DNA of 64,000 nucleotides, taken from Dactylosporangium sp. AC04546. Lineage in GTDB: Bacteria > Actinomycetota > Actinomycetes > Mycobacteriales > Micromonosporaceae. Below the pieces are notes generated by a model. It saw nothing but the letters and a program-made list of their open reading frames with translations. It did not search any database and was not told the origin of the DNA. The DNA is taken from NCBI RefSeq assembly GCF_022095675.1, contig NZ_JAHYSG010000064.1, positions 1 to 64,000 on the forward strand. The letters run 5' to 3'. Of the stretch, positions 47,136-58,074 are shown in pieces (within the stretch, counting starts at the first letter, position 1; each line of letters begins with the position of its first letter). The position numbers were made by a program, and so were the translations under genes.

Positions 47136-47918
47136 TCAGAGCCGCATCGTGCGGGCCTGGGACTCGCCGGCCTGGAGCGTGGCCGTCCAGCGCGTGGCGT
47201 CGAAGACGTTGCCGCCGATGGCCTCCATCGCCGCCGCCGACGGTTCGATCAGCGTGAACGACGGGTCGACCGCCTCGCGCTGGAGCATCGGCATGCGCGG
47301 GGCCAGGACGTACACCGTGTCGTGGCCCGCCGCCAGGTCCGCGTTGGTGCGGGAGCGGACGCCGCCGTCCATGTAGCGGCTGCCGTTCACCGGGATCGGC
47401 GGGAAGATGCACGGCACCGCGCAGCTGGCGGCCACCGCGGCCGCGAGCGGCACCCCCGAGCCGGCCGTCCAGCGGACCGGCTCACCGCTGTGGACGTCGA
47501 CGGCCGTCACCAGCAGGCGCGCCGGCCACGACGTGATCGGCAGGCGGCGGGCGAAGGCGGCCAGCCACGGGTCGGGCGGGCCCACCTCGGCCTCCAGCGC
47601 GATCGCCCCGATGCGCCGGCGCATCTCCGCCGGTTTGAGCGAGTCGTCCTGCAGGAGGCCGAAGGCGACGGCCCCGCGGTTCCAGTCGGCGTGCAGCGGC
47701 GGGTCGCCGGGGCCGAGCGGCGCCTCGACGGCGGCCGCGGTGCGCGGGTCGTGGAACGCGCCGATGAGGGCGCCGGTCATCGCGCCGGCCGAGGTGCCGA
47801 CGATCAGGTCGGCGCCGGCGAGGTCGAGGCCCCGGTCGTGCAGGCCGATGAGGACTCCGAGTTGCCAGGCGACGCCGGTGATGCCGCCGGCGCCGAGGAC
47901 GAGCGCGGTGCTTGCCAT
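47136..47918 (-). CDS. Patatin-like phospholipase/esterase
   Basis: This 260-residue hydrolase has a Ser-Asp dyad. Oxyanion motif: LVLGAGGITGVAWQLGVL; nucleophile: LIVGTSAGAMTGAL (GTSAG); catalytic Asp: SRYMDGGVRSRTNADLA (DGG). It has no signal peptide. Such proteins release fatty acids from phospholipids or acyl esters; the true substrate is unknown. AGGA lies 4 nt before ATG 47918. Its first 115 nt are overlapped by the 3' end of the upstream EamA gene, an unusually long same-strand overlap. Confidence 0.92.
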   Translation of the reverse strand: MASTALVLGAGGITGVAWQLGVLIGLHDRGLDLAGADLIVGTSAGAMTGALIGAFHDPRTAAAVEAPLGPGDPPLHADWNRGAVAFGLLQDDSLKPAEMRRRIGAIALEAEVGPPDPWLAAFARRLPITSWPARLLVTAVDVHSGEPVRWTAGSGVPLAAAVAASCAVPCIFPPIPVNGSRYMDGGVRSRTNADLAAGHDTVYVLAPRMPMLQREAVDPSFTLIEPSAAAMEAIGGNVFDATRWTATLQAGESQARTMRL

Positions 47919-48769
47919 GATTCCTGCTTAACACGGCGGGCCGCGACGAACAGGCCGGAGCCGACCAGCAGGACCCCGGCCACGCGCGGCAGGTCGGGCC
48001 GCACGCCGTCCACGATGGACACCGTGAGCAGGGCGAACACGGGCACCAGGCCGACGAACAGGCCGGCCCGGTCGACGCCGAGCCCGGCCACCGCGGCGTA
48101 CCAGCAGACGAACGCGACCACCGTCAGGACCAGCCCCAGGAACGCGATCGCGGTGGCCTCCTCCCGGGTCGGCATCCGCGGGCGCTCCCCGGTGACCGGG
48201 ATGAGCAGCAGCAGGATCGGTACCGCGAGCAGCGTGCTCCACGCCGACACCCGCACCGGCCCGAGCCGCGGCAGCAGCGGCGCCGCCAGCAGCGAGAACG
48301 CCGACTCGCAGGCCAGCACGCCCAGCGCCGCCCACAGCCCCACCGGGTCGGCGTGGCCGAACCCCTCGACGAGCCCCGCCCCGAGCACCACCACACCCGC
48401 CGCCAGCAGCAGCCGCCGCGACGGCCGCCGGCGCTCCTGCAGCGGCCCGAGCAGCGCCAGCACCAGCGGGCTCACCCCGACGATCGTGCCGATCACCGCC
48501 GGGTCCGCGTGGCGGAGCGCGACGAGCAGCAGCACGTTGAACACCACGAGGCCGGTCGCCGCGACCGCCCCCAGCCGAACGAACTCCCGCGCGGTCGGAA
48601 GGCGCCGCTCCGAGGTGAGCAGCAACGCGAACAGCGCGAGCGCGGCCAGGGCGTACCGCAGCGCCTGACCGGTGAGGATCGGATACCCGACGATCGATCG
48701 ACTGACGGTGAACGAGCTACCGAGAAGCGCGCAGGTCAGCACGCAGTACACGGTGTGGCGGCGGGTCAT
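47804..48769 (-). CDS. EamA/DMT-family transporter with run-on C-terminus
   Basis: This 321-residue protein is a drug/metabolite-type exporter with ten hydrophobic helices in two EamA repeats (first GSSFTVSRSIVGYPILTGQALRYAL, second GLWAALGVLACESAFSLLA in family position). The natural end would be near VAARRVKQ. Here the frame continues for about 38 codons of Ser/Ala/Pro-rich sequence inside the patatin gene, so either the stop was lost or the overlap is real. It diverges from a MocR-type regulator, a common pairing in which the regulator controls the transporter. Confidence 0.88.
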   Translation of the reverse strand: MTRRHTVYCVLTCALLGSSFTVSRSIVGYPILTGQALRYALAALALFALLLTSERRLPTAREFVRLGAVAATGLVVFNVLLLVALRHADPAVIGTIVGVSPLVLALLGPLQERRRPSRRLLLAAGVVVLGAGLVEGFGHADPVGLWAALGVLACESAFSLLAAPLLPRLGPVRVSAWSTLLAVPILLLLIPVTGERPRMPTREEATAIAFLGLVLTVVAFVCWYAAVAGLGVDRAGLFVGLVPVFALLTVSIVDGVRPDLPRVAGVLLVGSGLFVAARRVKQESWQAPRSSSAPAASPASPGNSESSSACTTGASTSPAPT

Positions 48770-48779
48770 GCGGCCGAAC

Positions 48780-48808
48780 TTACGGCGGCCAGTGGTCCAC
48801 GCTACAGT
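48780..48808 (+). promoter_or_regulatory. Promoter of the MocR-type regulator gene
   Basis: TTACGG (48780-48785) and TACAGT (48803-48808) are spaced by 17 bp. The expected start is near 48815, leaving a leader of about 23 nt with TGGAGG before TTG 48838. The region is only 68 bp long and must also serve the divergent transporter. Confidence 0.55.
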
Positions 48809-48837
48809 GCCACCGAACCCTGCTTTTGGAGGACCAA

Positions 48838-50208
48838 TTGTCGGTCTGGGAGGCGCTGGTCGAGCTCGACCGCAACCGGCCGCGGGTCGGTGACCAGTTG
48901 GTCGGCGCGCTGCGCGACGCGATCAGCCGGGGCCGCCTCGCGCCCGGCACCCGGCTGCCCTCCACCCGCGACCTGGCGGCCGACCTCGGGGTGTCCCGGG
49001 GGCTGGTCGTCGGCGCGTACGAGCAGCTCACCGCCGAGGGGCGGCTGGTCACCCGGCGCGGGTCGGGCACGGTGGTGGCGGCGGTCGCGACCGCGGTACC
49101 GGCGCGGCGGGAAGTCCTGCCGGAGCGCACCACGGCGGTGGCCCCGCTGCGCCCGGGCGTGCCCGACCTCGGCATGTTCCCGCGCACGGCGTGGCGGCGC
49201 GCCTACGAGACGGCGCTGACCGGTGCGCTCGACGCCGACTTCGACTACGGGGACGCGGTGGGCGTTCCGCGGCTGCGCCAGGAGCTGTCCGGCTACCTCG
49301 GCCGGGTGCGGGCCGCCCTGGTGCCGCCCGAGGGTCTCATCGTCACCGCGGGTGTCACCCAGGGCCTCGCCCTCGTCGCCCGGGCACTGGTGGCCCGCGG
49401 GGTCCGGCGGATCGCGTTCGAGGACCCCGGCTCCGCCGCCCTGCGCGACCACGTGGGGCGGCTCGGGCTTGAGGTGGTGCCGATCCCGGTCGACGAGGAC
49501 GGCCTCGACGTGCGCGCGCTGAGCCGCACACGGACCAAGGCGGTGCTGCTCACCCCGGCCCACCAGTTCCCGACCGGGGTGGTGCTCGCCCCGCACCGGC
49601 GGGCCGAGCTGGTCGGCTGGGCGCGGCGGGTCGACGGGCTGATCGTCGAGGACGACTACGACGCCGAGTACCGCTACGACCGCGAGCCGGTCGCCTGCCT
49701 GCAGGGCCTGGCCCCGGACCGGGTCGCCCTGGTCGGCTCGGTGAGCAAGGTGCTCGCGCCCGGCCTGCGGCTCGGCTGGCTGGTGGCCCCGCCCGCCTGG
49801 CTGCCCGAGCTGTGCGCGGCGAAGGCCGACGCCGACAACGGCGGCCCGGCCCTCCAGCAGCTCGCGTTCGCCGAGTTCCTGTCCGGCGGCGGCTACGACA
49901 AGCACCTGCGCCGGGCCCGCCGCCTGCACCGCGAGCGGCGCGACGCGATCGTCGCCGCGCTGCGCCGGCACCTGCCGAAGGCCCGCGTCGGCGGCATCGC
50001 GGCCGGCCTGCACCTGGTCGTCGAGCTGCCGCCCGGCGCCGACGACGTCGCCGTGGTCGAGCGGGCCGCCGCGGCCGGGCTCGGCCCGCTCGCGCTGTCG
50101 GCGCTGCGGATGCGCAAGCGCGGCCCGGCCGGGCTGGTCCTCGGCTACGCGGCACACACCCCGCACGAGCTCACCCGCGCCGTGCGGACCCTCGCCACCC
50201 TCGTTTAG
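48838..50208 (+). CDS. MocR-family regulator (GntR HTH plus aminotransferase-like domain)
   Basis: This is a 456-residue regulator. The N-terminal winged helix (about 10-75) has LRDAISRGRLAPGTRLPSTRDLAADLGVSRG in family order. A class I aminotransferase-like domain follows, with TPAHQFPTGVVLAP, VEDDYDAEYRYDR and the PLP-lysine motif SVSKVLAPGLRLGW. Members sense PLP or amino-compounds. TTG 48838 has TGGAGG 5 nt upstream and is preferred over the TTG at 48826, which lies on the Shine-Dalgarno. Divergent EamA transporter gene: likely target. Confidence 0.93.
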   Translation: MSVWEALVELDRNRPRVGDQLVGALRDAISRGRLAPGTRLPSTRDLAADLGVSRGLVVGAYEQLTAEGRLVTRRGSGTVVAAVATAVPARREVLPERTTAVAPLRPGVPDLGMFPRTAWRRAYETALTGALDADFDYGDAVGVPRLRQELSGYLGRVRAALVPPEGLIVTAGVTQGLALVARALVARGVRRIAFEDPGSAALRDHVGRLGLEVVPIPVDEDGLDVRALSRTRTKAVLLTPAHQFPTGVVLAPHRRAELVGWARRVDGLIVEDDYDAEYRYDREPVACLQGLAPDRVALVGSVSKVLAPGLRLGWLVAPPAWLPELCAAKADADNGGPALQQLAFAEFLSGGGYDKHLRRARRLHRERRDAIVAALRRHLPKARVGGIAAGLHLVVELPPGADDVAVVERAAAAGLGPLALSALRMRKRGPAGLVLGYAAHTPHELTRAVRTLATLV

Positions 50209-50246
50209 GTCCTGCCGGCCCCAGCCATGAAACAGGCCCCACGGGA

Positions 50247-50252
50247 TACGGT
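50247..50252 (+). promoter_or_regulatory. -10 box of the DUF885 gene, leaderless type
   Basis: TACGGT ends 6 nt before ATG 50259, and there is no Shine-Dalgarno, so a leaderless transcript is expected. Confidence 0.5.
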
Positions 50253-50258
50253 TTCTGG

Positions 50259-53274
<3,016 letters not shown>

Positions 53275-53292
53275 GCCACAGTTGAATCCGGT

Positions 53293-53322
53293 CCCGGCGC
53301 CCGTCAATGCACGGGCGCCGGG
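53293..53322 (+). terminator. Hairpin after eno
   Basis: A perfect 12-bp stem (cccggcgcccgt, 53293-53304, with 53311-53322) has a 6-nt loop. Outer sequence gaatcc/ggattc (53284-53289 and 53321-53326) offers an alternative closing pair. It separates eno from the FtsB-like gene 29 nt further on, so read-through may set the ratio. Confidence 0.82.
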
Positions 53323-53350
53323 ATTCACCCGGCAGGGGTAGGGGGAGGGC

Positions 53351-53875
53351 ATGCAGCAGCGGACCAGGCCGGGCGGGCGCGGCCGGGAGGCCCCGCGCGC
53401 GCGTGCCGCCACCCGCCAGAACCGCCCGAACGCCCGCCCCACGGTCGCCCGCCGCGCGGTGTCGACCGGCGGCGCGGCGCTGCGCACGCGCGCACCGCAG
53501 CCGCGCCGGTTCACCAGCCGGGCCGTGGTCCTGAGCCTCGTCCTGCTGGTCCTGCTGCTCGCCTATGCCTATCCGGTCCGGGTGTATCTCGCACAGGAGG
53601 CGGAGATCGCCGCCTACGAGCAGAGCCAGGAGCGCCAGGCGGCGAAGGTGGCGGAGATGGCCGCCCGCGCCAGGAAGTGGGACGACCCGGAGTACGTGAT
53701 CAGTCAGGCCCGCCAGCGGCTGCACATGGTGCTGCCGGGGGAGAAGCCGTACGTGGTGGTCGACCCGAGCCGGGCCCAGACCGCCGACCCGGCCGACGTG
53801 CCGGGCGCGGAGAAGACGTCCCGGCCGTGGTACGGCAAGTTGTGGTCGAGCGTCGAGGCGGCGGACAAGCAGTGA
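53351..53875 (+). CDS. FtsB/DivIC-type septum formation initiator
   Basis: This 174-residue bitopic membrane protein of the divisome has an Arg/Pro-rich cytoplasmic N-terminus of about 55 residues, one TM helix (about 57-75, VVLSLVLLVLLLAYAYPV), then an extracytoplasmic coiled coil (AQEAEIAAYEQSQERQAAKV) and the family motif RKWDDPEYVISQARQRLHMV. It is expected to join FtsL and FtsQ at the division site. GGGGGAGGG precedes the ATG. The GTGA overlap with DUF501 and the position after eno are conserved in actinobacteria. Confidence 0.93.
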   Translation: MQQRTRPGGRGREAPRARAATRQNRPNARPTVARRAVSTGGAALRTRAPQPRRFTSRAVVLSLVLLVLLLAYAYPVRVYLAQEAEIAAYEQSQERQAAKVAEMAARARKWDDPEYVISQARQRLHMVLPGEKPYVVVDPSRAQTADPADVPGAEKTSRPWYGKLWSSVEAADKQ

Positions 53876-54387
53876 GCGAACCCGAGAAGGCCACCGAGCA
53901 GGATCTGGCGGTGGTCGCGGCGCAGCTCGGCCGCACGCCGCGGGGGACGCGCGCGGTCGCGCACCGGTGCCCCTGCGGGCTGCCCGACGTGGTGGAGACG
54001 ACGCCGAGACTGCCCGACGGCACGCCGTTTCCCACGTTGTACTACCTGACCTGCCCGCGGGCGGTCCACGAGTGCAGCCGGCTGGAGTCGGCCGGGCTCA
54101 TGAAGACGATGAACGCCCGCCTCGCCGAGGACCCGCAGCTGAGGGCCGCCTACGAGCGGGCGCACCAGGAGTACCTCCGCCGCCGCGAGGAGATCGGGCA
54201 CGTCCAGGAGATCGCGGGGGTGTCCGCGGGCGGCATGCCGACGCGGGTCAAGTGCCTGCACGTGCATCTCGGCCACGCCCTCGCGGCCGGGCCGGGGGTC
54301 AACCCGTTCGGCGACGAGACGCTGGAGCAGGCCGGCGAGTGGTGGGCCGCCGGGCCGTGCGTGTCACTCGATCCGGGCGACGACTGA
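53872..54387 (+). CDS. DUF501 family protein
   Basis: This 171-residue protein is typical of DUF501: LAVVAAQLGRTPRGTRAVAHRC, PCGLPDVVETTPRLPDGTPFPT, YYLTCPRAVHECSRLE, and VKCLHVHLGHALAAGPGVNPFGDE. Several conserved Cys and His (CPCG, C..H.C, CLHVHLGH) suggest a metal site. The function is unknown; the gene always sits near eno and ppx in actinobacteria. Start: GTG 53872 in a GTGA overlap. Its 3' end overlaps the convergent kinase-fold gene by 24 nt. Confidence 0.93.
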   Translation: MSEPEKATEQDLAVVAAQLGRTPRGTRAVAHRCPCGLPDVVETTPRLPDGTPFPTLYYLTCPRAVHECSRLESAGLMKTMNARLAEDPQLRAAYERAHQEYLRRREEIGHVQEIAGVSAGGMPTRVKCLHVHLGHALAAGPGVNPFGDETLEQAGEWWAAGPCVSLDPGDD

Positions 54388-55308
54388 GCGCAGGATCTCC
54401 CAGCCCTCGGCGTCGTCCGAGGTGCCGGTGTGCGGCCGGCGGAAGCGGCGGACCTCGACCGCGATGTCGGCGAGTGCCCAGCGCAGCTGGAAGAGCATGA
54501 TCGTCGAGGGGCGGACCAGCACGCCGGTCGCCTCGGCGTAGGCCGTGAAGATCGACCCGTCACCCGGCTCGATGAGCCAGAGGTCACGCTCCGGCGGCGA
54601 GATCAGCACGGTGTCCCAGTCGATGAGCCGCCAGCCGGTCGGCGTCCTCATGGTGTTGCCGGAGTGCGGCTCGCCATGGGTGAGCACGGCGCGCACCGGC
54701 TCGGCGCGGCTCTCCAGGACGAGCTCGTCGTAGCGCGCGAGCACCCGCCGCAGCGGCTCCCGGTGCGCGGCCAGCAGGTCGGCGGCGGCCGCCGCGTAGG
54801 GCCCGCAGTCCGGCCCGGGCCGCTTGAGCGCCTGCTCCACCTCGTCGCGGTGGGGCACCGCGAAGTCGTCGGCCCGCGCGTGCCGGCGCACGACCGGCGG
54901 CGCGGTGTGCAGCTGGATGATCATGTCGAGGGTGGCCTGCCGGTGCTCGGGCCCGGCGAACGCGTTCCACTCGAAGCTGGTGCCGTCGACGAACGGGTAG
55001 ACGGCGATCGCGAACGGCCCGCTCGTCAGGATCGTCTCGCTGCGCAGCGTCGGCACCGGCGCGACCGCGAACGTGTGGCCGGTCGCGTGCAGGTCGGCCG
55101 CGACGGCGAGGGAGGCGCGCAGCCGGTCCGGGTCGGCCGGCTCGTCGACGGTGACGAACCACCGGGAGCCCGACGTGTCGACGAGCTCCCAGTGGTGGCT
55201 GCCGAAGCCGACCGGCCGGTAGGTGAGCGACTTCACCGTGAGCCCCCACTCGTGGACGAGCAGTGACGCGAGTGCGTCATCAGGGAGCCCCCGGGGTGGT
55301 GTCAGCAC
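54364..55308 (-). CDS. Aminoglycoside phosphotransferase-fold protein
   Basis: This 314-residue protein has the kinase-like fold: N-lobe YRPVGFGSHHWEL with the Gly-rich turn, catalytic loop VLTHGEPHSGNTMRT (HGxxHxxN) and metal Asp in LIDWDTVLISPPERDLW. It could phosphorylate a small molecule; antibiotic resistance cannot be inferred from this. It interrupts the conserved eno-ftsB-DUF501-ppx order together with the next two minus-strand genes. Start: GTG 55308. The stop region overlaps the DUF501 gene tail to tail. Confidence 0.87.
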   Translation of the reverse strand: MLTPPRGLPDDALASLLVHEWGLTVKSLTYRPVGFGSHHWELVDTSGSRWFVTVDEPADPDRLRASLAVAADLHATGHTFAVAPVPTLRSETILTSGPFAIAVYPFVDGTSFEWNAFAGPEHRQATLDMIIQLHTAPPVVRRHARADDFAVPHRDEVEQALKRPGPDCGPYAAAAADLLAAHREPLRRVLARYDELVLESRAEPVRAVLTHGEPHSGNTMRTPTGWRLIDWDTVLISPPERDLWLIEPGDGSIFTAYAEATGVLVRPSTIMLFQLRWALADIAVEVRRFRRPHTGTSDDAEGWEILRSVVARIE

Positions 55309-55322
55309 CCCGACAAGGTACG

Positions 55323-56045
55323 TCAGTTACCCGTCCCAGGCGGGGCCGAGGCTTCGACGATCTTCGCGCCCTTCGGTGGTACGAACGCCTTCGGGTCGAC
55401 GTCGCCGCTGAACTTCGTCAGCTCGACCCCCAGCGCCTTGTCGTCCGTCCCGACCCCCTTGAACCGCGTGAGCAGGCCGTTCTCGGCCACGCACACGTGG
55501 AACTCCCTGGCGGTGACGGCACTGGGGTCCTTGTCCTGCGGGATCCCCGTCACGTCCAGACAGTCACTTTTCTGACCGGCGATCGTCGCGGTGTTCTGCG
55601 CGATTTTCACACCGGGCACGACCGCGGCCGCCGTCATCAGCCCGAGGGCCATCTCGGTGCTGATGAAGCCGCCGCCGGCCACCGCCGACAGGTAGGCGGA
55701 CTGGTCGGCGGCCGACAGGCTGCCGGTCTGCACCGGGCTCTTCTGGCACACGACCTTGTTCGCCGGTCCGGTGCAGGAGTAGAGGGCGTCCTCGGTGAGG
55801 ATGAAGCGGCCGTCCTTGCCGAGGTAGGCGGCCTTCGGCGGCTGCTGCACCACGGTCGTGGTCGCGCCGTCGTCGGTCTTGTACTCCGCGGTGAAGGTCA
55901 GCTGCGACGACTTGCCGAGCCGGTCGGCGAGATCGGTGATCGCCGAGACGTTGTCGACGGCCTGCTTGACCTGGTTGACGATGCCGCAGCCGAGCACGCC
56001 GGCGCCGAGGACCGCCACCGCGCCCACCGTCAGGATCCGTTTCAT
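55323..56045 (-). CDS. Hypothetical lipoprotein
   Basis: The lipobox VLGC (Cys22, in VAVLGAGVLGCG) of this 240-residue protein is followed by a mature domain that starts LTFTAEYKTDDGATTTVVQQ and contains YLGKDGRFILTEDALYSC. Paired Cys (YSCTGPANKVVCQK; SDCLDV...FHVCVA) suggest two disulfides. The shape recalls LppX/LprG-like or DUF-type lipoproteins that bind lipids, but no motif proves it. ATG 56045 is used; GTG 56051 is two codons earlier. Confidence 0.83.
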   Translation of the reverse strand: MKRILTVGAVAVLGAGVLGCGIVNQVKQAVDNVSAITDLADRLGKSSQLTFTAEYKTDDGATTTVVQQPPKAAYLGKDGRFILTEDALYSCTGPANKVVCQKSPVQTGSLSAADQSAYLSAVAGGGFISTEMALGLMTAAAVVPGVKIAQNTATIAGQKSDCLDVTGIPQDKDPSAVTAREFHVCVAENGLLTRFKGVGTDDKALGVELTKFSGDVDPKAFVPPKGAKIVEASAPPGTGN

Positions 56046-56087
56046 GGGCACAATGTGGGGCCCGGCGGCCGGGCGTTCAACGAACTG

Positions 56088-56576
56088 TCAGCAGGGTGAC
56101 CCGTTAATGGTGCAGCTCGTGGGCTGCGCCGCGTCACCCTTCGCCTCGAACCCCATCCGGATCGAGCCGCCGGCCTCGAGATACGTGTTGTAGGCCTGCG
56201 AGCGCAGGATGAGCTCGCCGGCCTTGTTCTCGGACTTGGCGCCCCACGTGGACAGGACGTCCACGTCCGGCGGGAGCTTCAGCTGTACCGTCCAGCCCGC
56301 GATCGGCTGCGAACCGAGGTTCGTCACGGTCACCTCGGCGTTGAAGCCGTTCTTCCACTTGCTGCGCACGGCGTAGCCCGCCTTCATCGAGCCGGCCTTG
56401 GCCGGGGCCACCGACGACGGCGCGTTCGCCGTCGGGGTCGGGTCCGCGGTGCGGGCCGCCTGTGTCGGCGGTGCCCCACCGTCTTTGGTCAGGTACAGAA
56501 CCGTCATCGTGCCGGCCGCCACCACCATCACCGCCGTGGTGAGCATCAGCACCCGGTCGCGTGTCAGATGCCACAT
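56088..56576 (-). CDS. Membrane-anchored CBM2-like carbohydrate-binding protein
   Basis: The N-terminal TM anchor of this 162-residue protein (about 9-30, VLMLTTAVMVVAAGTMTVLYL) precedes a Thr/Pro/Ala linker and then a family 2 carbohydrate-binding-like module (about 62-162): KWKNGFNAEVTVTNLGSQPI, AGWTVQLKLPPDVDV, STWGAKS, GGSIRMGFEAKGDA and the end CTINGSPC. The usual N-terminal Cys of the disulfide is Ala here (GYAVRSKW), while two Cys lie at the end. No catalytic domain is attached, so it may bind a polysaccharide, for example the cell's own capsule. Confidence 0.85.
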   Translation of the reverse strand: MWHLTRDRVLMLTTAVMVVAAGTMTVLYLTKDGGAPPTQAARTADPTPTANAPSSVAPAKAGSMKAGYAVRSKWKNGFNAEVTVTNLGSQPIAGWTVQLKLPPDVDVLSTWGAKSENKAGELILRSQAYNTYLEAGGSIRMGFEAKGDAAQPTSCTINGSPC

Positions 56577-56587
56577 CCGCGCGCCAC

Positions 56588-56593
56588 TACCCT
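56588..56593 (+). promoter_or_regulatory. -10 box of argA, leaderless type
   Basis: TACCCT ends 7 nt before ATG 56601. A TAGTGG-like box on the other strand (56590-56585) faces the CBM2-like gene, so the divergent promoters overlap. Confidence 0.5.
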
Positions 56594-56600
56594 TACCGCC

Positions 56601-57104
56601 ATGGAGGTAACCGTTCGGCGGGCGCGGACCGCCGACGTGCGGGGGATTCGGCGGCTGGTCGCGATGTACGTCGCCGACCGGCGCCTGCTGTCCAAACCCA
56701 CGGTGACGCTGTACGAAACAGTGCAGGAATTCTGGGTGGCCGAGCGGGACACCGACGGCACCATCGTCGGCTGCGGCGCGCTGCATGTGATGTGGGAGGA
56801 CCTCGCCGAGGTCCGCACCGTGGCGGTCGACCCGCTCACCCGCGGCCACAAGATCGGCCACCGCGTCGTCACCGAGCTGCTCGGCGCGGCCCGCGAGATC
56901 GGCGTGCGCAAGGTGTTCGTGCTGACCTTCGAGACCCGCTTCTTCGGCTCGTTCGGCTTCGTCCCGATCGACGGCACGCCGGTCACCCACCAGGTCTACG
57001 AGGAGTTGCTGCGCTCCTACGACGAGGGCGTCGCCGAGTTCCTGGACCTGGAGCGGGTCAAACCCAACACCCTCGGCAACACGCGGATGCTGCTGCATTT
57101 GTAG
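56601..57104 (+). CDS. argA: Short-type L-glutamate N-acetyltransferase (ArgA/NAGS)
   Basis: This 167-residue single GNAT domain starts VRRARTADVRGIRRLVAMYV and contains LYETVQEFWVAERD, CGALHVMWEDLAEVRTVAVD, a RGHKIGHRVVTELL acetyl-CoA loop, VFVLTFETRFFGSFGF and the C-terminal ERVKPNTLGNTRMLLHL. This end signature fits the mycobacterial Rv2747-type enzyme that makes N-acetylglutamate for arginine synthesis. No kinase-like domain is attached, as in that type. The TAG stop is part of the -10 box of ppx. Confidence 0.85.
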   Translation: MEVTVRRARTADVRGIRRLVAMYVADRRLLSKPTVTLYETVQEFWVAERDTDGTIVGCGALHVMWEDLAEVRTVAVDPLTRGHKIGHRVVTELLGAAREIGVRKVFVLTFETRFFGSFGFVPIDGTPVTHQVYEELLRSYDEGVAEFLDLERVKPNTLGNTRMLLHL

Positions 57105-57107
57105 GCT
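57102..57107 (+). promoter_or_regulatory. -10 box of ppx overlapping the argA stop codon
   Basis: TAGGCT includes the TAG stop of argA and ends 8 nt before GTG 57116, so ppx can be transcribed on its own as a near-leaderless mRNA. Confidence 0.45.
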
Positions 57108-57115
57108 TTCGTGTT

Positions 57116-58024
57116 GTGAAGCGCGTGGCTGCCATCGACTGCGGGACCAACTCCGTCCGCCTCCTGATCGCCGACGCCCGGGCCGAGGGCCTGTCCGACG
57201 TCACCCGCCAGATGCGGATCGTCCGGCTGGGCGAGGGCGTCGACAAGACCGGCCGGCTGTCGCCCGCCGCGATCGAGCGCACCCGGGTCGCCCTCGTCGA
57301 CTACGCGGCCGAGATCGCGGCGGCGGGGGTCGAGGCCGCCCGGATGGTCGCCACCAGCGCCTCCCGCGACGCCTCCAACGCCGCCGACTTCCAGGCGATG
57401 GTCCACCAGGTGCTCGGCTTCGACCCGGAGGTCATCACGGGCGACGAGGAGGCCCGCCTGTCGTTCACCGGCGCCGTGCGGGGCCTGACCGCCGAGCCGC
57501 CCTACCTGGTCGTCGACATCGGCGGCGGCTCGACCGAGTTCGTCGTCGGCACCACGGACGTCGACGCGGCGATCAGCGTCGACATCGGCTGCGTGCGGAT
57601 GACCGAGCGCCACCTGCACGGCGACCCGCCTGCCCCGGAGCAGGTCGCGGCGGCCGAGGCCGACATCACCGCGGCGGTCGACCGGGCCCTCGCGGCGGTC
57701 GGCGGCACCCGCGCCCGCACGCTGGTCGGCCTGGCCGGGTCGGTGACGACGGTGACGGCGCTGGCGCTGGGCCTGCCCGAGTACGACCCGGCCCGGATCC
57801 ACCGCGCCCGCATCTCCGCCGAGGACGTGGCGAAGGTGACCGCCGACCTGCTGGGCAAGACGGCCGAGCAGCGCCTGGCCACTCCGGTGATGCACCCGGG
57901 CCGCGCCGACGTCATCGGGGCGGGCGCCCTGATCCTGCGCACCATCGTGGACCGCTCGGGCGCCGACTCGGTTATCGCCTCCGAGTCGGACATCCTGGAC
58001 GGAATCGCTTATTCACTCGTATAA
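57116..58024 (+). CDS. ppx: Ppx/GppA exopolyphosphatase family protein
   Basis: This 302-residue protein has the short, two-domain actinobacterial form (like Rv1026/Rv0496). ASKHA-fold motifs: VAAIDCGTNSVRLLIAD (phosphate 1), ATSASRDASNAADF, EVITGDEEARLSF with the catalytic Glu, VVDIGGGSTEFVVG (phosphate 2) and LVGLAGSVTTVTALAL. It should hydrolyse polyphosphate ends or (p)ppGpp-type substrates; the family cannot be split by sequence alone. The position after eno-ftsB-DUF501 is conserved, although here three minus-strand genes and argA intervene. Confidence 0.93.
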   Translation: MKRVAAIDCGTNSVRLLIADARAEGLSDVTRQMRIVRLGEGVDKTGRLSPAAIERTRVALVDYAAEIAAAGVEAARMVATSASRDASNAADFQAMVHQVLGFDPEVITGDEEARLSFTGAVRGLTAEPPYLVVDIGGGSTEFVVGTTDVDAAISVDIGCVRMTERHLHGDPPAPEQVAAAEADITAAVDRALAAVGGTRARTLVGLAGSVTTVTALALGLPEYDPARIHRARISAEDVAKVTADLLGKTAEQRLATPVMHPGRADVIGAGALILRTIVDRSGADSVIASESDILDGIAYSLV

Positions 58025-58074
58025 CGGTCGGCGCAAACCGGCACGTAGCACTGTCGGATTTGCGTCAGCGCTGG

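Noticed and set aside
53281..53330. tRNA-like stem next to eno
   Set aside because: The sequence forms one simple hairpin and lacks D-, anticodon- and T-arm features. I found no tRNA gene in the window.
54364..55308. Aminoglycoside resistance gene
   Set aside because: Only the general kinase fold and its catalytic loops can be seen; this fold is common for many substrates, so resistance cannot be claimed.
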